From Leucobacter chromiireducens (GTDB lineage: Bacteria; Actinomycetota; Actinomycetes; Actinomycetales; Microbacteriaceae), in the NCBI RefSeq assembly GCF_003917135.1, contig NZ_RPDI01000006.1:85228-149227 (forward strand): a stretch of 64,000 nucleotides of DNA. Direction: 5' to 3'. Every line of letters begins with the position of its first letter. The stretch's first letter is position 1. The notes under the pieces are model-generated. The model was not told the DNA's origin. It worked only from the letters and a program-made list of their open reading frames with translations, and made no database searches. Below, one piece after another: positions 27,190 to 37,719 of this stretch. The position numbers were made by a program, and so were the translations under genes.

Positions 27190-28844
27190 TCACGTCTGCT
27201 GACACACAGCTCGACAGCCGGGGCACCGCGCCGGGGGTGTCGGTCTCGGGGCTCCGCGTCGTCGCGGGCGAGCGCACGCTCGTGGCTCCCGTCGACTTCT
27301 CGGTCGCGCCTGGCGAGCTGCTCGCCGTGATCGGCGAATCCGGATCGGGGAAGTCGATGACCGCGCGCGCCCTCACGGGCCTCCTCCCCCGCGGCGTCCA
27401 CGCGACGGGCGATGCGCGCATCGACGACCACGCGTACGACCTGGCCTCCGGGCGCGACGCGGACTGGGCCGCCGTGCGCGGCCGGCGTGCCGTGTTGCTG
27501 CTGCAGGATCCGTTCACGAGTCTCAGCCCCGTGCTGCGCTGCGGCGCGCAGATCGCCGACACGATCGAGGCGCGCGCCGCGGCGACCGGGCAGCGGCTCG
27601 CGGCGACTGCCGTGCGCGCGGAGGTGCTGCGCCGCCTCGCCGAGGTGCGCCTGCCCGAGCGGGTGGCGCGGCAGTACCCCAGCGAGCTCTCCGGCGGCAT
27701 GCGGCAGCGCGTCGCCATCGCCGCGGCGCTTGCCGCCGACCCGCGCCTCCTCATCGCCGACGAGCCGACCACCGCGCTCGACGCGAGCACGCAGGGCGAG
27801 GTGCTCGACCTGCTCCGCGAACTGCAGCTCGCGCACCAGATGAGCCTCATCCTGATCAGCCATGACCTCGGCGTCATCGAGGGGCGTGCCGACCGCGTGC
27901 TCGTGATGCGGCACGGCGAGGTCGTCGAGCGCGGCGACACCGCCGCGGTGCTGCGCGCCCCCGAGCACCCGTACACGCGCCAGCTGATCGCGGCGAACCT
28001 GTCGGTCTCGGATGATCTGCGCGAGCCGAGCGAGCGGCCCGCGCCGCTGCTCGAGGCCGAGCACCTGTCCAAGCGCTTCGGCGCGACGACCGCGCTCGCC
28101 GACGCGACCGTGTCCGTCGCGGCGGGTGAGGTGCTCGCGATCGTCGGGGAATCCGGATCGGGGAAGACCACGCTTGCCCGCGCGATCGCCGGCCTCGAAC
28201 GACCCGACACGGGCGAGGTGCGGCTTGCGGGGCGCACGCTGCCGCCCGGGCGCCGCGGGCGCACCCCCGGCGAGATCCAGGTCGTGTTCCAGGATCCGTA
28301 CTCGACGCTGAACCCCGTGTTCACCATTCGCGAGTCGCTCGACGAGGCACTGCGGGCCGGCGGGCGGGGCGCTGGCCGGGCACAGGCTGGCGGGCAGGGC
28401 GCGCGCAGCGTCGACGAACTGCTGCGGCTCGTCGAGCTCGATCCCGCGCTCGCCGATCGCCGGCCGGCGCAGCTCTCGGGCGGGCAGCGGCAGCGCGTCG
28501 CGATCGCCCGCGCACTCGCCCCCAACCCGCAGGTGCTGATCTGCGACGAGAGCGTCTCGGCGCTCGACGTCTCCGTGCAGGCCCAGATCCTCGGGCTGCT
28601 CGCCCGCCTGCGCGATGAGCTGCAGCTCGCCATGCTCTTCATCACGCACGACCTCGGCGTCGTCGCGCGCATCGCCGACCGCATCACCGTGCTGCGGCTC
28701 GGTGAGATCGTCGAGCAGGGCGACACCGGCAGCGTGCTACGCGCACCACAGCACCCGTACACGCAGCTGCTCGTCGCGGCTGCGGAGCGCGACAGCATCG
28801 CGCGCGGGCACGACGAATCACTTCCACGAGAGGAGCGGGCATGA
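27186..28844 (+). CDS. oligopeptide ABC importer ATP-binding protein (fused DppD-DppF type)
   Basis: 552 aa carrying two complete ATPase domains. Domain 1 has GESGSGKS, signature LSGGMRQRVAIA and Walker B LLIADEPTTALD. Domain 2 has GESGSGKT, signature LSGGQRQRVAIARAL and LICDESVSALD, with Ser replacing the usual Pro/Thr after DE. Each domain ends with the oligopeptide-type HPYT element (PEHPYTRQLI, PQHPYTQLLV). Fusion of DppD and DppF in one chain is common in actinobacteria. The GTG start overlaps the permease stop, and the stop overlaps the ATG of the peptidase gene. Confidence 0.93.
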   Translation: MITSADTQLDSRGTAPGVSVSGLRVVAGERTLVAPVDFSVAPGELLAVIGESGSGKSMTARALTGLLPRGVHATGDARIDDHAYDLASGRDADWAAVRGRRAVLLLQDPFTSLSPVLRCGAQIADTIEARAAATGQRLAATAVRAEVLRRLAEVRLPERVARQYPSELSGGMRQRVAIAAALAADPRLLIADEPTTALDASTQGEVLDLLRELQLAHQMSLILISHDLGVIEGRADRVLVMRHGEVVERGDTAAVLRAPEHPYTRQLIAANLSVSDDLREPSERPAPLLEAEHLSKRFGATTALADATVSVAAGEVLAIVGESGSGKTTLARAIAGLERPDTGEVRLAGRTLPPGRRGRTPGEIQVVFQDPYSTLNPVFTIRESLDEALRAGGRGAGRAQAGGQGARSVDELLRLVELDPALADRRPAQLSGGQRQRVAIARALAPNPQVLICDESVSALDVSVQAQILGLLARLRDELQLAMLFITHDLGVVARIADRITVLRLGEIVEQGDTGSVLRAPQHPYTQLLVAAAERDSIARGHDESLPREERA

Positions 28845-29992
28845 CCGCCGCAACGCACGATTTCACCCTCGACGCGCAGCCGGGGGCGCAGCTCCCCGAC
28901 GAGCTTCGCGATTCTCTCCCGGCCGCGCGCGCGGCACTCTGGGACGTGGAGCGCGAGCTCTGGACTCCGCGCACCGTCACCGCCCGCGATCGATCGGGAT
29001 CGGTGCTCGGCGCCGCGCTCACCGCGGCCCGGCCCTTCTCCGCGTATCGCAAGATCGTGGATGTGGTCGCTGGGAGCGGTGAGGTGTGGGCTGCGCTCGT
29101 CGCCGCCGCGCGCGATGACCGTGCCGACGCGCCGGGCACCGAGGAGCATCCCGCGCCGATCGCCGTGCACTTCGAGGAGCACCTCACCGTCGCCCCGCTG
29201 ACCGAGGCGCAGCGCTCAGCGCTCGGTCCCGCGGGCTTCGCCCGCGCGGCCACCCCGGTGCCGTCGGTGCCGAGCACCCGGCAGGATGACGAGCACGGCG
29301 TGGCCGCGTGGTCGTTCTGGCGTGTGCCAGCGCCCGCGCGCACCGCGCCGTACTACGGGCAGACCACCGACGTGACGTGCGGCGCGGTGGCGGCGCTCAC
29401 CGCGCTCGAGCAGCGCGGCCTCGGCGAGTTCCGCGCCGACGATGGGGCAGAGAACCGGGCGGCGGAGATCGCGTTCTGGCGCCGCGCGACGAACCTCCCG
29501 GCGTGCGAGCCGATCGGGCTCGCGGTCGAAACCGCGAAGCTCGGCGCGGACTCGGGCACGCTCGCCGCCCGCCCCCGCGTCTTCCTGAGCACCCCCGACC
29601 CGGTGTTCATCGAGGAGTTCTCCGAGCAGCCCTGGGAGCAGGAACTCCGCATCGACCTGCAGCGCGAGTCGCTGCGGCAGGCTGAGGCCCTCGGCTTGCC
29701 GCTCGAGCGGCGCTGGCTCGAGGTCGAGGAGATCGTCGACGCGGTGCGCGGCGGCGCGCAGGTGCTGCTGCTCATCGACCTCACCGAGCTCATCGCGGAC
29801 CCGACGCCGCACTGGGTGCTCGCCACCGAGGTGGTGGGCGAGACGTTGCTCATCGCCGACCCGTGGGTGCAGGCGCCGAACGGCGAGACCTGGGTGGACA
29901 CGTTCGCCCTCCCGCTGCCGTTCGCGACGATCGACCGCATCACGCGCTGGGGCACCCCGGCGTTCCGGGGCGCGATCATCCTCGAGCCCTAG
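28841..29992 (+). CDS. C39-like cysteine peptidase family protein
   Basis: 383 aa. Residues 170-345 fit the peptidase C39-like papain fold: YYGQTTDVTCGAV with the nucleophile Cys180, then HWVLATE with His324, and LIADPW with Asp340. The first 150 residues are a separate domain (RSGSVLGAALTAARPFSAYRK) that vaguely recalls an N-acetyltransferase core, but I cannot confirm it. No signal peptide is present, so it acts in the cytosol. An ATGA overlap with the importer ATPase makes it the last gene of the peptide operon, where it may cleave or mature imported peptides. The exact substrate is unknown. Confidence 0.75.
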   Translation: MTAATHDFTLDAQPGAQLPDELRDSLPAARAALWDVERELWTPRTVTARDRSGSVLGAALTAARPFSAYRKIVDVVAGSGEVWAALVAAARDDRADAPGTEEHPAPIAVHFEEHLTVAPLTEAQRSALGPAGFARAATPVPSVPSTRQDDEHGVAAWSFWRVPAPARTAPYYGQTTDVTCGAVAALTALEQRGLGEFRADDGAENRAAEIAFWRRATNLPACEPIGLAVETAKLGADSGTLAARPRVFLSTPDPVFIEEFSEQPWEQELRIDLQRESLRQAEALGLPLERRWLEVEEIVDAVRGGAQVLLLIDLTELIADPTPHWVLATEVVGETLLIADPWVQAPNGETWVDTFALPLPFATIDRITRWGTPAFRGAIILEP

Positions 29993-30029
29993 CCCCGCGC
30001 ACACGCGCCCCGCGCGGGCGGGAATCGAA

Positions 30030-30080
30030 ACGTGGCAAACCGACCCTTCAGCAGCACGAAGGGTCGGTTTGCCGCTTCTC
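30030..30080. repeat. dispersed palindromic element, copy 2
   Basis: GTGGCAAACCGACCCTTC (30032-30049) pairs with the arm at 30058-30075 with one mismatch, around an 8-nt loop; TTCTC follows as in copy 1. It lies 40 bases past the C39-like gene and 27 before the end of the convergent gene. It may serve as a two-way terminator. Confidence 0.8.
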
Positions 30081-30106
30081 AGATGAAGTGAGCAGGAAAG
30101 AGCAAG

Positions 30107-30739
30107 CTAGTAGAGGAGGAACTGGGCCGTGCCCGTGCCCTGCGCGCCCGCGGCGGACACCCGCAGGTGGTAGGACGCGCCGCCTGCGCCCACCGGGTCG
30201 CGCGTGATGTCGCAGGTCTCCGTGCTGGAGCGCGTGCGATCCCAGGTGATCGGCTCGGTCTCGAGCGGCTTGCCTGGCTCCAAGATCACCGCGAGCGACT
30301 CCGCGCCCGTCTGGCAGTCCGTGGAACGCCACACCTCGTCGTCGCCACTCGAAATCGCGAACTCCATGCCGGCGGTGCCGAGATCGGCCGTGCAGGCCTC
30401 CTCGCCCGTGTTCTCCGCGGACAGCGAGAGCGCGGGCAGCTCACCCGCCGGGTAGTCACCGCGATCCGTGACCGGCGTGATCTTCAGCTGGCCGGCGCGG
30501 CACGCCGCGGGACCGTCCGTCTCGTCGGCGGCGTCGCCGGCACCCTCGCTCGGGGTGGTGTCGATCCCCTCGGGCACCTCGACCTGTGCCACGTCCTTCG
30601 GCCCATCGCCGCTGCCCGGCTTCACGATCACGAGCACAATCACCGCGATCACCGCGAGCAGGCCGAGCAGCACGAACAGTCGCCGCCGAATGTAGACCTT
30701 GCGGTCTTTCGGCCCGACCGGATCGCGAAGGGTGGACAT
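30107..30739 (-). CDS. membrane-anchored secreted protein of unknown function (DUF4232-like)
   Basis: 210 aa. A short basic N-terminus is followed by a membrane anchor (RRLFVLLGLLAVIAVIVLVIV), an acidic/Pro linker and a beta-rich extracellular domain. The domain contains Cys residues at CRAGQLKITP, ACTADLG, STDCQT and ETCDIT, likely in disulphides. The arrangement of Cys and the pattern of LSLSAENTGEEACTADLG resemble DUF4232-type domains of actinobacterial exported proteins. The function is unknown. It is co-oriented with argA (26-base gap). Confidence 0.72.
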   Translation of the reverse strand: MSTLRDPVGPKDRKVYIRRRLFVLLGLLAVIAVIVLVIVKPGSGDGPKDVAQVEVPEGIDTTPSEGAGDAADETDGPAACRAGQLKITPVTDRGDYPAGELPALSLSAENTGEEACTADLGTAGMEFAISSGDDEVWRSTDCQTGAESLAVILEPGKPLETEPITWDRTRSSTETCDITRDPVGAGGASYHLRVSAAGAQGTGTAQFLLY

Positions 30740-30765
30740 GGCGCCAGCGTAGCCCGGAAAGTGGG

Positions 30766-31284
30766 TTACAGCCGCTTCAACATGCGCGTGTTGCCGAGGG
30801 TGTTCGGCTTCACGCGCGCGAGGTCGAGGAACTCGGCGACGCCCTCGTCGTTCGAGCGCAGCAGCTCGGCATACACGTCGGCGGCAACGAGCTCCGTGTT
30901 CTCGGCCATCTCCTCGAAGCCGTGCCGCCCGAAGAAGTCGGTCTCGAAGGTGAGGCAGAACAGCTGCGTGAGGCCGAGCTGCCGCGCGCGATCCTCCAGG
31001 GCGGTGATGAGCCGGTGGCCAACGCCGTGGCCGAGCCACTCCTCGGAGACACCGAGCGTGCGCACCTCCCCCAGCTGCTCCCACATCACGTGCACGGCGC
31101 CGTAGCCGACGAGGGTGCCGTGCTGATCCTCCGCGATGAGAAACTCGGGCACGGCAGCGTACAGGTCGACGAGATCCTTCCCAAGCAGGATCCTTCGCGC
31201 CACCAGGGGCTCCATCAACTCGACCATGCGGAGCACGTCGCCCGTGCGCGCATTGCGGATGCGAATCTCAGCAGACACACTCAT
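30766..31284 (-). CDS. argA: amino-acid N-acetyltransferase (short NAGS)
   Basis: 172 aa GNAT protein. The acetyl-CoA loop is LGVSEEWLGHGVGHRLITALEDRA. The ending ARVKPNTLGNTRMLKRL is typical of the short actinobacterial N-acetylglutamate synthase (Rv2747-like), which makes N-acetylglutamate for arginine biosynthesis and lacks the kinase-like domain of classical ArgA. The length matches this group. It lies downstream of clpC, separated by a strong terminator, so it likely has its own promoter. Confidence 0.82.
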   Translation of the reverse strand: MSVSAEIRIRNARTGDVLRMVELMEPLVARRILLGKDLVDLYAAVPEFLIAEDQHGTLVGYGAVHVMWEQLGEVRTLGVSEEWLGHGVGHRLITALEDRARQLGLTQLFCLTFETDFFGRHGFEEMAENTELVAADVYAELLRSNDEGVAEFLDLARVKPNTLGNTRMLKRL

Positions 31285-31345
31285 GTGCCGAGTCTAGCCC
31301 CGCGCGCACGCCCGGCCGGCATCGCGCGACCCCGCGCGCACGCAA

Positions 31346-31375
31346 ACGGGCCCGCTGCCGAAGCAGCGGGCCCGT
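31346..31375 (-). terminator. terminator between clpC and argA
   Basis: ACGGGCCCGCTGC and GCAGCGGGCCCGT are perfect 13-bp arms around a CGAA tetraloop. On the minus strand the stem runs into GTTTGCG. It lies 50 bases after the clpC stop. Confidence 0.85.
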
Positions 31376-31398
31376 GCGGCGGGGTCGAGGCGGAGTGC

Positions 31399-31424
31399 TT
31401 ACTCCCCCGCGCTACTCCCCCGTG

Positions 31425-31437
<13 letters not shown>
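31399..31437. repeat. three 13-bp units, each with a stop codon, at the end of clpC
   Basis: On the minus strand each unit reads approximately CRCGGGGGAGTAR. The clpC stop is TAA in the first unit (31427-31425). The next two stops (TAG, TAA) follow every 13 bases and so fall in the other two frames. Confidence 0.75.
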
Positions 31438-33953
<2,516 letters not shown>

Positions 33954-34137
33954 CTATAACCTCCCAGACAAACTCGTCGGGGCGCGAGTTCGTCGATGTA
34001 CCCAGCGTATGCGAGGCGGCGGCTCCGTGGGCGGTTGTTCGCCAGAGGCGTGCAAGGGCGGGATCCGGCGGCGGCGCGACGCCAGCGCGCCAGCTTCCCG
34101 TCACGTCGCGTTCACCCGCGCGCCGTACCGTGAACGC

Positions 34138-35010
34138 ATGCCAGCCCAGCCAGCGCGCACCCGCACCGCGGGGCAGCCCCCCGCTGCCGGATCGGCGCTC
34201 GCGCTGATCCGCGCCGTTGCGGGCGGCCTCGGGCAGAGCGAGGGCGCGGTCGCACGCGTGATCCTCGACCGGCCAGGCGAGATCCCCCAGTGGTCAACGC
34301 AGGAGCTCGCGGCTGAGGCGGGCACCTCGACCGCGACCGTGATCCGCGCCTGCCAGCGGCTCGGCTTCCGCGGCTTCCAGCACCTCAGGTTGGAGCTCGC
34401 GCGCGAGGGCGCCTCCCCCGCGCAGGAGGAGCCGATCGCGGGCGACGCCGTCGACGCCGTCTTCGCGCACGCGCGCACCGCGCTGCTCGTCGGGCAGCAG
34501 GCAGTGGACCGCGCTGCGGTCGCTGCGGCAGCGGCGCTCCTCACCGAGGCGACGCGCGTCGTGTGCTCGGCGAACGGGTTCTCGGCGCCGCCGCTGCAGG
34601 ACGCGGCCATGCGGCTCGCGACGCTCGGCCGCCCGGTCGAGGCACCGCTCGACATCCTCGCGCAGCAGTTCGCCGCGCACAGCATGGGCCCACGCGACGT
34701 CTGTCTCGCGCTCAGCCACTCCGGCGCGAACGCGCACACCCTCGCCACCGTGCGGGCGGCGCGCAAGCGCGGGGCGCGCATCGTCGCGCTGAGCAGCTAC
34801 GCGCGCTCACCCCTCGGCGAGCTCGCGGACGTGACCCTCTCGACGGGGATGATCGGCGCGCAGCACACCGTCGATCCTTTCTTCAGCAGGCTCGGCCACT
34901 CGGTACTGCTGCAGGTGCTCGTCGCCGAGGTCACGACACTCGCGGCGCCCAGCGAGGCGCTCGAGATGCGCGAGGTCGTCGCCGACGCGCTCGCTGACCC
35001 TGGCGCCTGA
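34138..35010 (+). CDS. RpiR/MurR-family regulator with SIS domain
   Basis: 290 aa. The N-terminal HTH_6 domain is clear: WSTQELAAEAGTSTATVIRACQRLGFRGFQHLRLELAR. The SIS (sugar isomerase) domain follows with LALSHSGANAHTLATVRAARKRGARIVALSSY, the phosphosugar-binding part. Such regulators sense sugar phosphates. It begins a run of genes encoding phosphatases and an importer. No strong ribosome site precedes the ATG at 34138, so it may be leaderless; an alternative start is not evident. The last codons form part of a 13-bp repeat carrying stops in three frames. Confidence 0.9.
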   Translation: MPAQPARTRTAGQPPAAGSALALIRAVAGGLGQSEGAVARVILDRPGEIPQWSTQELAAEAGTSTATVIRACQRLGFRGFQHLRLELAREGASPAQEEPIAGDAVDAVFAHARTALLVGQQAVDRAAVAAAAALLTEATRVVCSANGFSAPPLQDAAMRLATLGRPVEAPLDILAQQFAAHSMGPRDVCLALSHSGANAHTLATVRAARKRGARIVALSSYARSPLGELADVTLSTGMIGAQHTVDPFFSRLGHSVLLQVLVAEVTTLAAPSEALEMREVVADALADPGA

Positions 35011-35023
35011 CCCTGGCGCCTGA
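34995..35023. repeat. 13-bp direct repeat with stop codons at the end of the RpiR gene
   Basis: TGACCCTGGCGCC occurs twice (34995-35007, 35008-35020) and TGA starts again at 35021. The real stop is 35008-35010. The other two TGA triplets lie in the other two frames, the same arrangement as at the end of clpC. Confidence 0.75.
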
Positions 35024-35178
35024 GCCGGGCGCAGCGCCGGCGTCGCATCCCCTTCCGCGAACGTCCACACGGCCGCCTCGCGGCGTTCACCGGGGCGACA
35101 CCTCGGCTCGGGAAGCTGCTCATGTAATCGAATTTCACGCTCGATGTAACGGGCGGCAACCGGCAGGAGTTCTGAGCA

Positions 35179-35877
35179 GTGCACGTCATTCCACTCGAGG
35201 GCAGTTACAACGCGCGGAGCGTTGGCTCGGGCGAGACCCCCTGGCTCGTGCGCACGGCGTCGCTCGACGGGCTGAGCTCCGGCGGCGAGCGCGCCCTCCG
35301 CGCGCTCGGGGTCGACCTCGTGATCGACCTGCGCGAGCCCGCGGAGCACGGGCCGCGCAGCCATCGGATCCCGGTCCGCTCCGCTCCCCTGTACGGCGAG
35401 GCCCCACCCGCTGCGGGATCGCTCGAGGGCGTGTACGCGGGGCTCGTTCGGGATCGCGGATCCCGGATCGCCGCAGCGGTCGGCGCGATCGCCGAGCACC
35501 CCGGCGTGGTCGCGGTGCACTGCACGGCAGGGAAGGATCGCACCGGCCTCGTCGTGGCGCTCGCCCGCCTCGCCGCAGGAGACGCTCGCCCGGACGTCGT
35601 CGCCGACTACGCGCACTCCGGCCGCACGGTGCGCCCCGCGCGGCTCAGCATCGCGACCGCGCAGCTCGACGCGCTCGCGCTGCACGGGGAGGATCGCGCG
35701 GCGGCCGAGCGCCTCCACCTCGACAGCCCGGCTGAGGCGCTCGAGGGGGCGCTCGCGCTGATCGATGCGCAGGGCGGCCCGGCGGCCTACCTGCTCGCGC
35801 ACGGCGCGACCGAGGCACAGCTCCTGGCCCTCCGCGCACGCGCGGGGCGGGCGCCCGTCGCGGAGCTGCGCGCATGA
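35179..35877 (+). CDS. protein-tyrosine-phosphatase-type phosphatase (Y_phosphatase3)
   Basis: 232 aa. The P-loop HCTAGKDRTG (114-123) gives nucleophile Cys115 and phosphate-binding Arg121. The DLREPAEHG region corresponds to the general-acid loop of the family. Relatives include PtpB of Mycobacterium and phosphoinositide or sugar phosphatases. It has no signal peptide, so it acts in the cytosol. GTG start with AGGAG 9 nt upstream. It overlaps the metallophosphoesterase gene (ATGA) and sits between an RpiR regulator and an ABC importer, which favours dephosphorylation of a small imported compound over protein signalling. Confidence 0.88.
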   Translation: MHVIPLEGSYNARSVGSGETPWLVRTASLDGLSSGGERALRALGVDLVIDLREPAEHGPRSHRIPVRSAPLYGEAPPAAGSLEGVYAGLVRDRGSRIAAAVGAIAEHPGVVAVHCTAGKDRTGLVVALARLAAGDARPDVVADYAHSGRTVRPARLSIATAQLDALALHGEDRAAAERLHLDSPAEALEGALALIDAQGGPAAYLLAHGATEAQLLALRARAGRAPVAELRA

Positions 35878-36689
35878 GCCGCGACACGGGACGCTTCACG
35901 GTGCTGCATCTGAGCGACGTGCACGCGACCGAGTCCGGCCTCCTCTACGGCGCGGTGGACGGTGCCGGCCGCATCGAGCGGGTGGGCGACTACGCGCTGG
36001 CCGCCGGCATCACCCCCGAGGTGGTCCTCATCACCGGTGACCTCATCGAGCGCGGCAATCCCGGCGCGTACCCGGCGGTCGCCGCCGCGTGCCGCAGGCT
36101 TGAGGAGCGGCTCGGCGCTCCCGTACTCACCGTGCTCGGCAACCACGACGACCCGATCGCGGCCCGAACACTCCCGCACCACACGGCCGGCCACGTCGCG
36201 GCACACACCATCGACGGCGTCCGGGTGATCCGGCTGGACTCGCACCGCGGCGAACTGGATCCCGCGCAGCTGGAGTGGCTCGCCGCCGAGCTCGCGCGGC
36301 CGGCGGAGCGGGGCACCGTGATCGCGCTGCACCACGCGCCCCTCGCGTCGCCGCTGCCGACGCTGCGGCGACAGGGCCTCGCCAACGCCGACGCGCTGCT
36401 CGCAGTGCTGCGCGGCTCCGACGTCCTCGCGATTCTCGCCGGGCACTACCACCACAGCCTTGCGGCGTCCGTGCAGGGGATCCCCGTGTTCGTCGGCCCG
36501 TCGCTCGCCTACCACCAGGTCATGGACGCCGGCCCCGACGCGGTCGCCGGGCACGACGCCCCGATGTTCTCGCTCGTGCAGATCACGGGCGACGGAGTGA
36601 GCGCCTCGGCGATCGCGCTGCACTCCCCCGATCCTCTGTTCACCCAACCCATCACCAGACCAGCACAGAAAGCGACTCATGTCTCGTAA
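35874..36689 (+). CDS. metallophosphoesterase (CpdA-like)
   Basis: 271 aa. The calcineurin-like motifs are in order: HLSDVHA (D15, H17), ITGDLIERGNP, LGNHDD, HHAPL and AGHYHH. These bind two metals. Family members cleave cyclic nucleotides, glycerophosphodiesters or other phosphodiesters; the sequence does not decide which. It overlaps the phosphatase upstream by 4 bases and the binding-protein gene downstream by 11 bases, so it is firmly part of the operon. Confidence 0.9.
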   Translation: MSRDTGRFTVLHLSDVHATESGLLYGAVDGAGRIERVGDYALAAGITPEVVLITGDLIERGNPGAYPAVAAACRRLEERLGAPVLTVLGNHDDPIAARTLPHHTAGHVAAHTIDGVRVIRLDSHRGELDPAQLEWLAAELARPAERGTVIALHHAPLASPLPTLRRQGLANADALLAVLRGSDVLAILAGHYHHSLAASVQGIPVFVGPSLAYHQVMDAGPDAVAGHDAPMFSLVQITGDGVSASAIALHSPDPLFTQPITRPAQKATHVS

Positions 36690-37719
36690 CCGCACCACCG
36701 GCGTCATCGCCGCATTCGCCCTCGCCGCACTCACCCTCACCGGCTGCTCCGCCGCTGCGGACGCCGCGGGCGCGCAGCCCCCAGCCGAATCGGGTGCCGC
36801 GGCGGAGCCCTCGACCATCACGCTGTACACCTCGGAGCCGCAGGAGAAGATCGACGCGGTGATCGCCGCGTTCAACGTGCACCACCCCGAGGTCACGGTC
36901 GACGTGTTCCGGGCGGGAACCGGGGATCTCACGGCGCGCATCGCGACGGAGGAGAAGGCCGGCGACATCGGCGCCGACCTGCTGCTCGCCGCCGACGCCG
37001 GCACGTTCGAGGACTACGCCGAGCGCGAGCTGCTGCTCGAGTACGCCTCGCCCGAGGCGGAGGCGATCCGGCAGGATCTCATCGATCCCGAGCACTTCTA
37101 CGTTGGCACCCGGCTGATCCCGACCGTGATCGCGGTCAACACGAACGCGATCACCGACGCACCCAGCTCGTGGGCGGACCTCACGGACCCGAAGTACGCC
37201 GGCAAGATCGCGATGCCGAACCCGGACGTCTCCGGCGCAGCCGCGTACAACGCGGCCGTCTGGCTCGACACCCCGGCGCTCGGGCAGAGCTGGCTTGAGG
37301 GCCTCGCCAAGAACACCCCACTGATCGCGGAGAGCAACGGCCCGGTCTCGCAGGCCGTGGCCGACGGCAGCAGCCCCGTCGGTATCGTCGTTGACTCGCT
37401 CGTGCGTGACCTCGCAGCCGCGGGCTCCCCGATCGCCGCGGTCTACCCGAGCGAGGGCGTGCCCTTCGTCTCCCAGCCGGTCGGCATCTTCGCCGACACC
37501 GAGCAGCCGGAGGCGGCGAAGCTCTTCGTCGACTTCCTGATCAGCGCTGAGGGGCAGGAGCTCGCGGCCGCGCAGTCGTACCTGCCGATCCGCGAGGACG
37601 TCGCGAGCCCGGCCGGCGCACCCGCGATCGCCGACATCGCGTTCCTCACCCCCGAGCTGGAGACGATCCGCGCCACCCAGGCGGACGCCGTGCAGACGTT
37701 CAATGGTCTCTTCCAGTAG
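36679..37719 (+). CDS. ABC importer substrate-binding lipoprotein (AfuA/FbpA-like)
   Basis: 346 aa. The lipobox is LTGC (Cys23). The domain fits the SBP_bac_11/FbpA-like group: ITLYTSEPQEKIDAVIAAFNVHHPEVTVDVFRAGTGDL, VNTNAITDAPSSWADLTDPKYAGKIAMPNPDVSGAA. Members carry ferric iron, hexose phosphates or phosphonates. The pair of adjacent Tyr residues that binds Fe(III) in FbpA (YNxxR/YY near the end) is not evident; the late segment reads AAAQSYLPIREDV. With three phosphatase genes in the operon, a phosphorylated organic compound is the better guess. Confidence 0.85.
   Translation: MSRNRTTGVIAAFALAALTLTGCSAAADAAGAQPPAESGAAAEPSTITLYTSEPQEKIDAVIAAFNVHHPEVTVDVFRAGTGDLTARIATEEKAGDIGADLLLAADAGTFEDYAERELLLEYASPEAEAIRQDLIDPEHFYVGTRLIPTVIAVNTNAITDAPSSWADLTDPKYAGKIAMPNPDVSGAAAYNAAVWLDTPALGQSWLEGLAKNTPLIAESNGPVSQAVADGSSPVGIVVDSLVRDLAAAGSPIAAVYPSEGVPFVSQPVGIFADTEQPEAAKLFVDFLISAEGQELAAAQSYLPIREDVASPAGAPAIADIAFLTPELETIRATQADAVQTFNGLFQ

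Noticed and set aside
23454..30080. Composite transposon bounded by the two palindromes
   Set aside because: There is no transposase, and the palindromes are short hairpins rather than insertion sequences. Target duplications are not visible.
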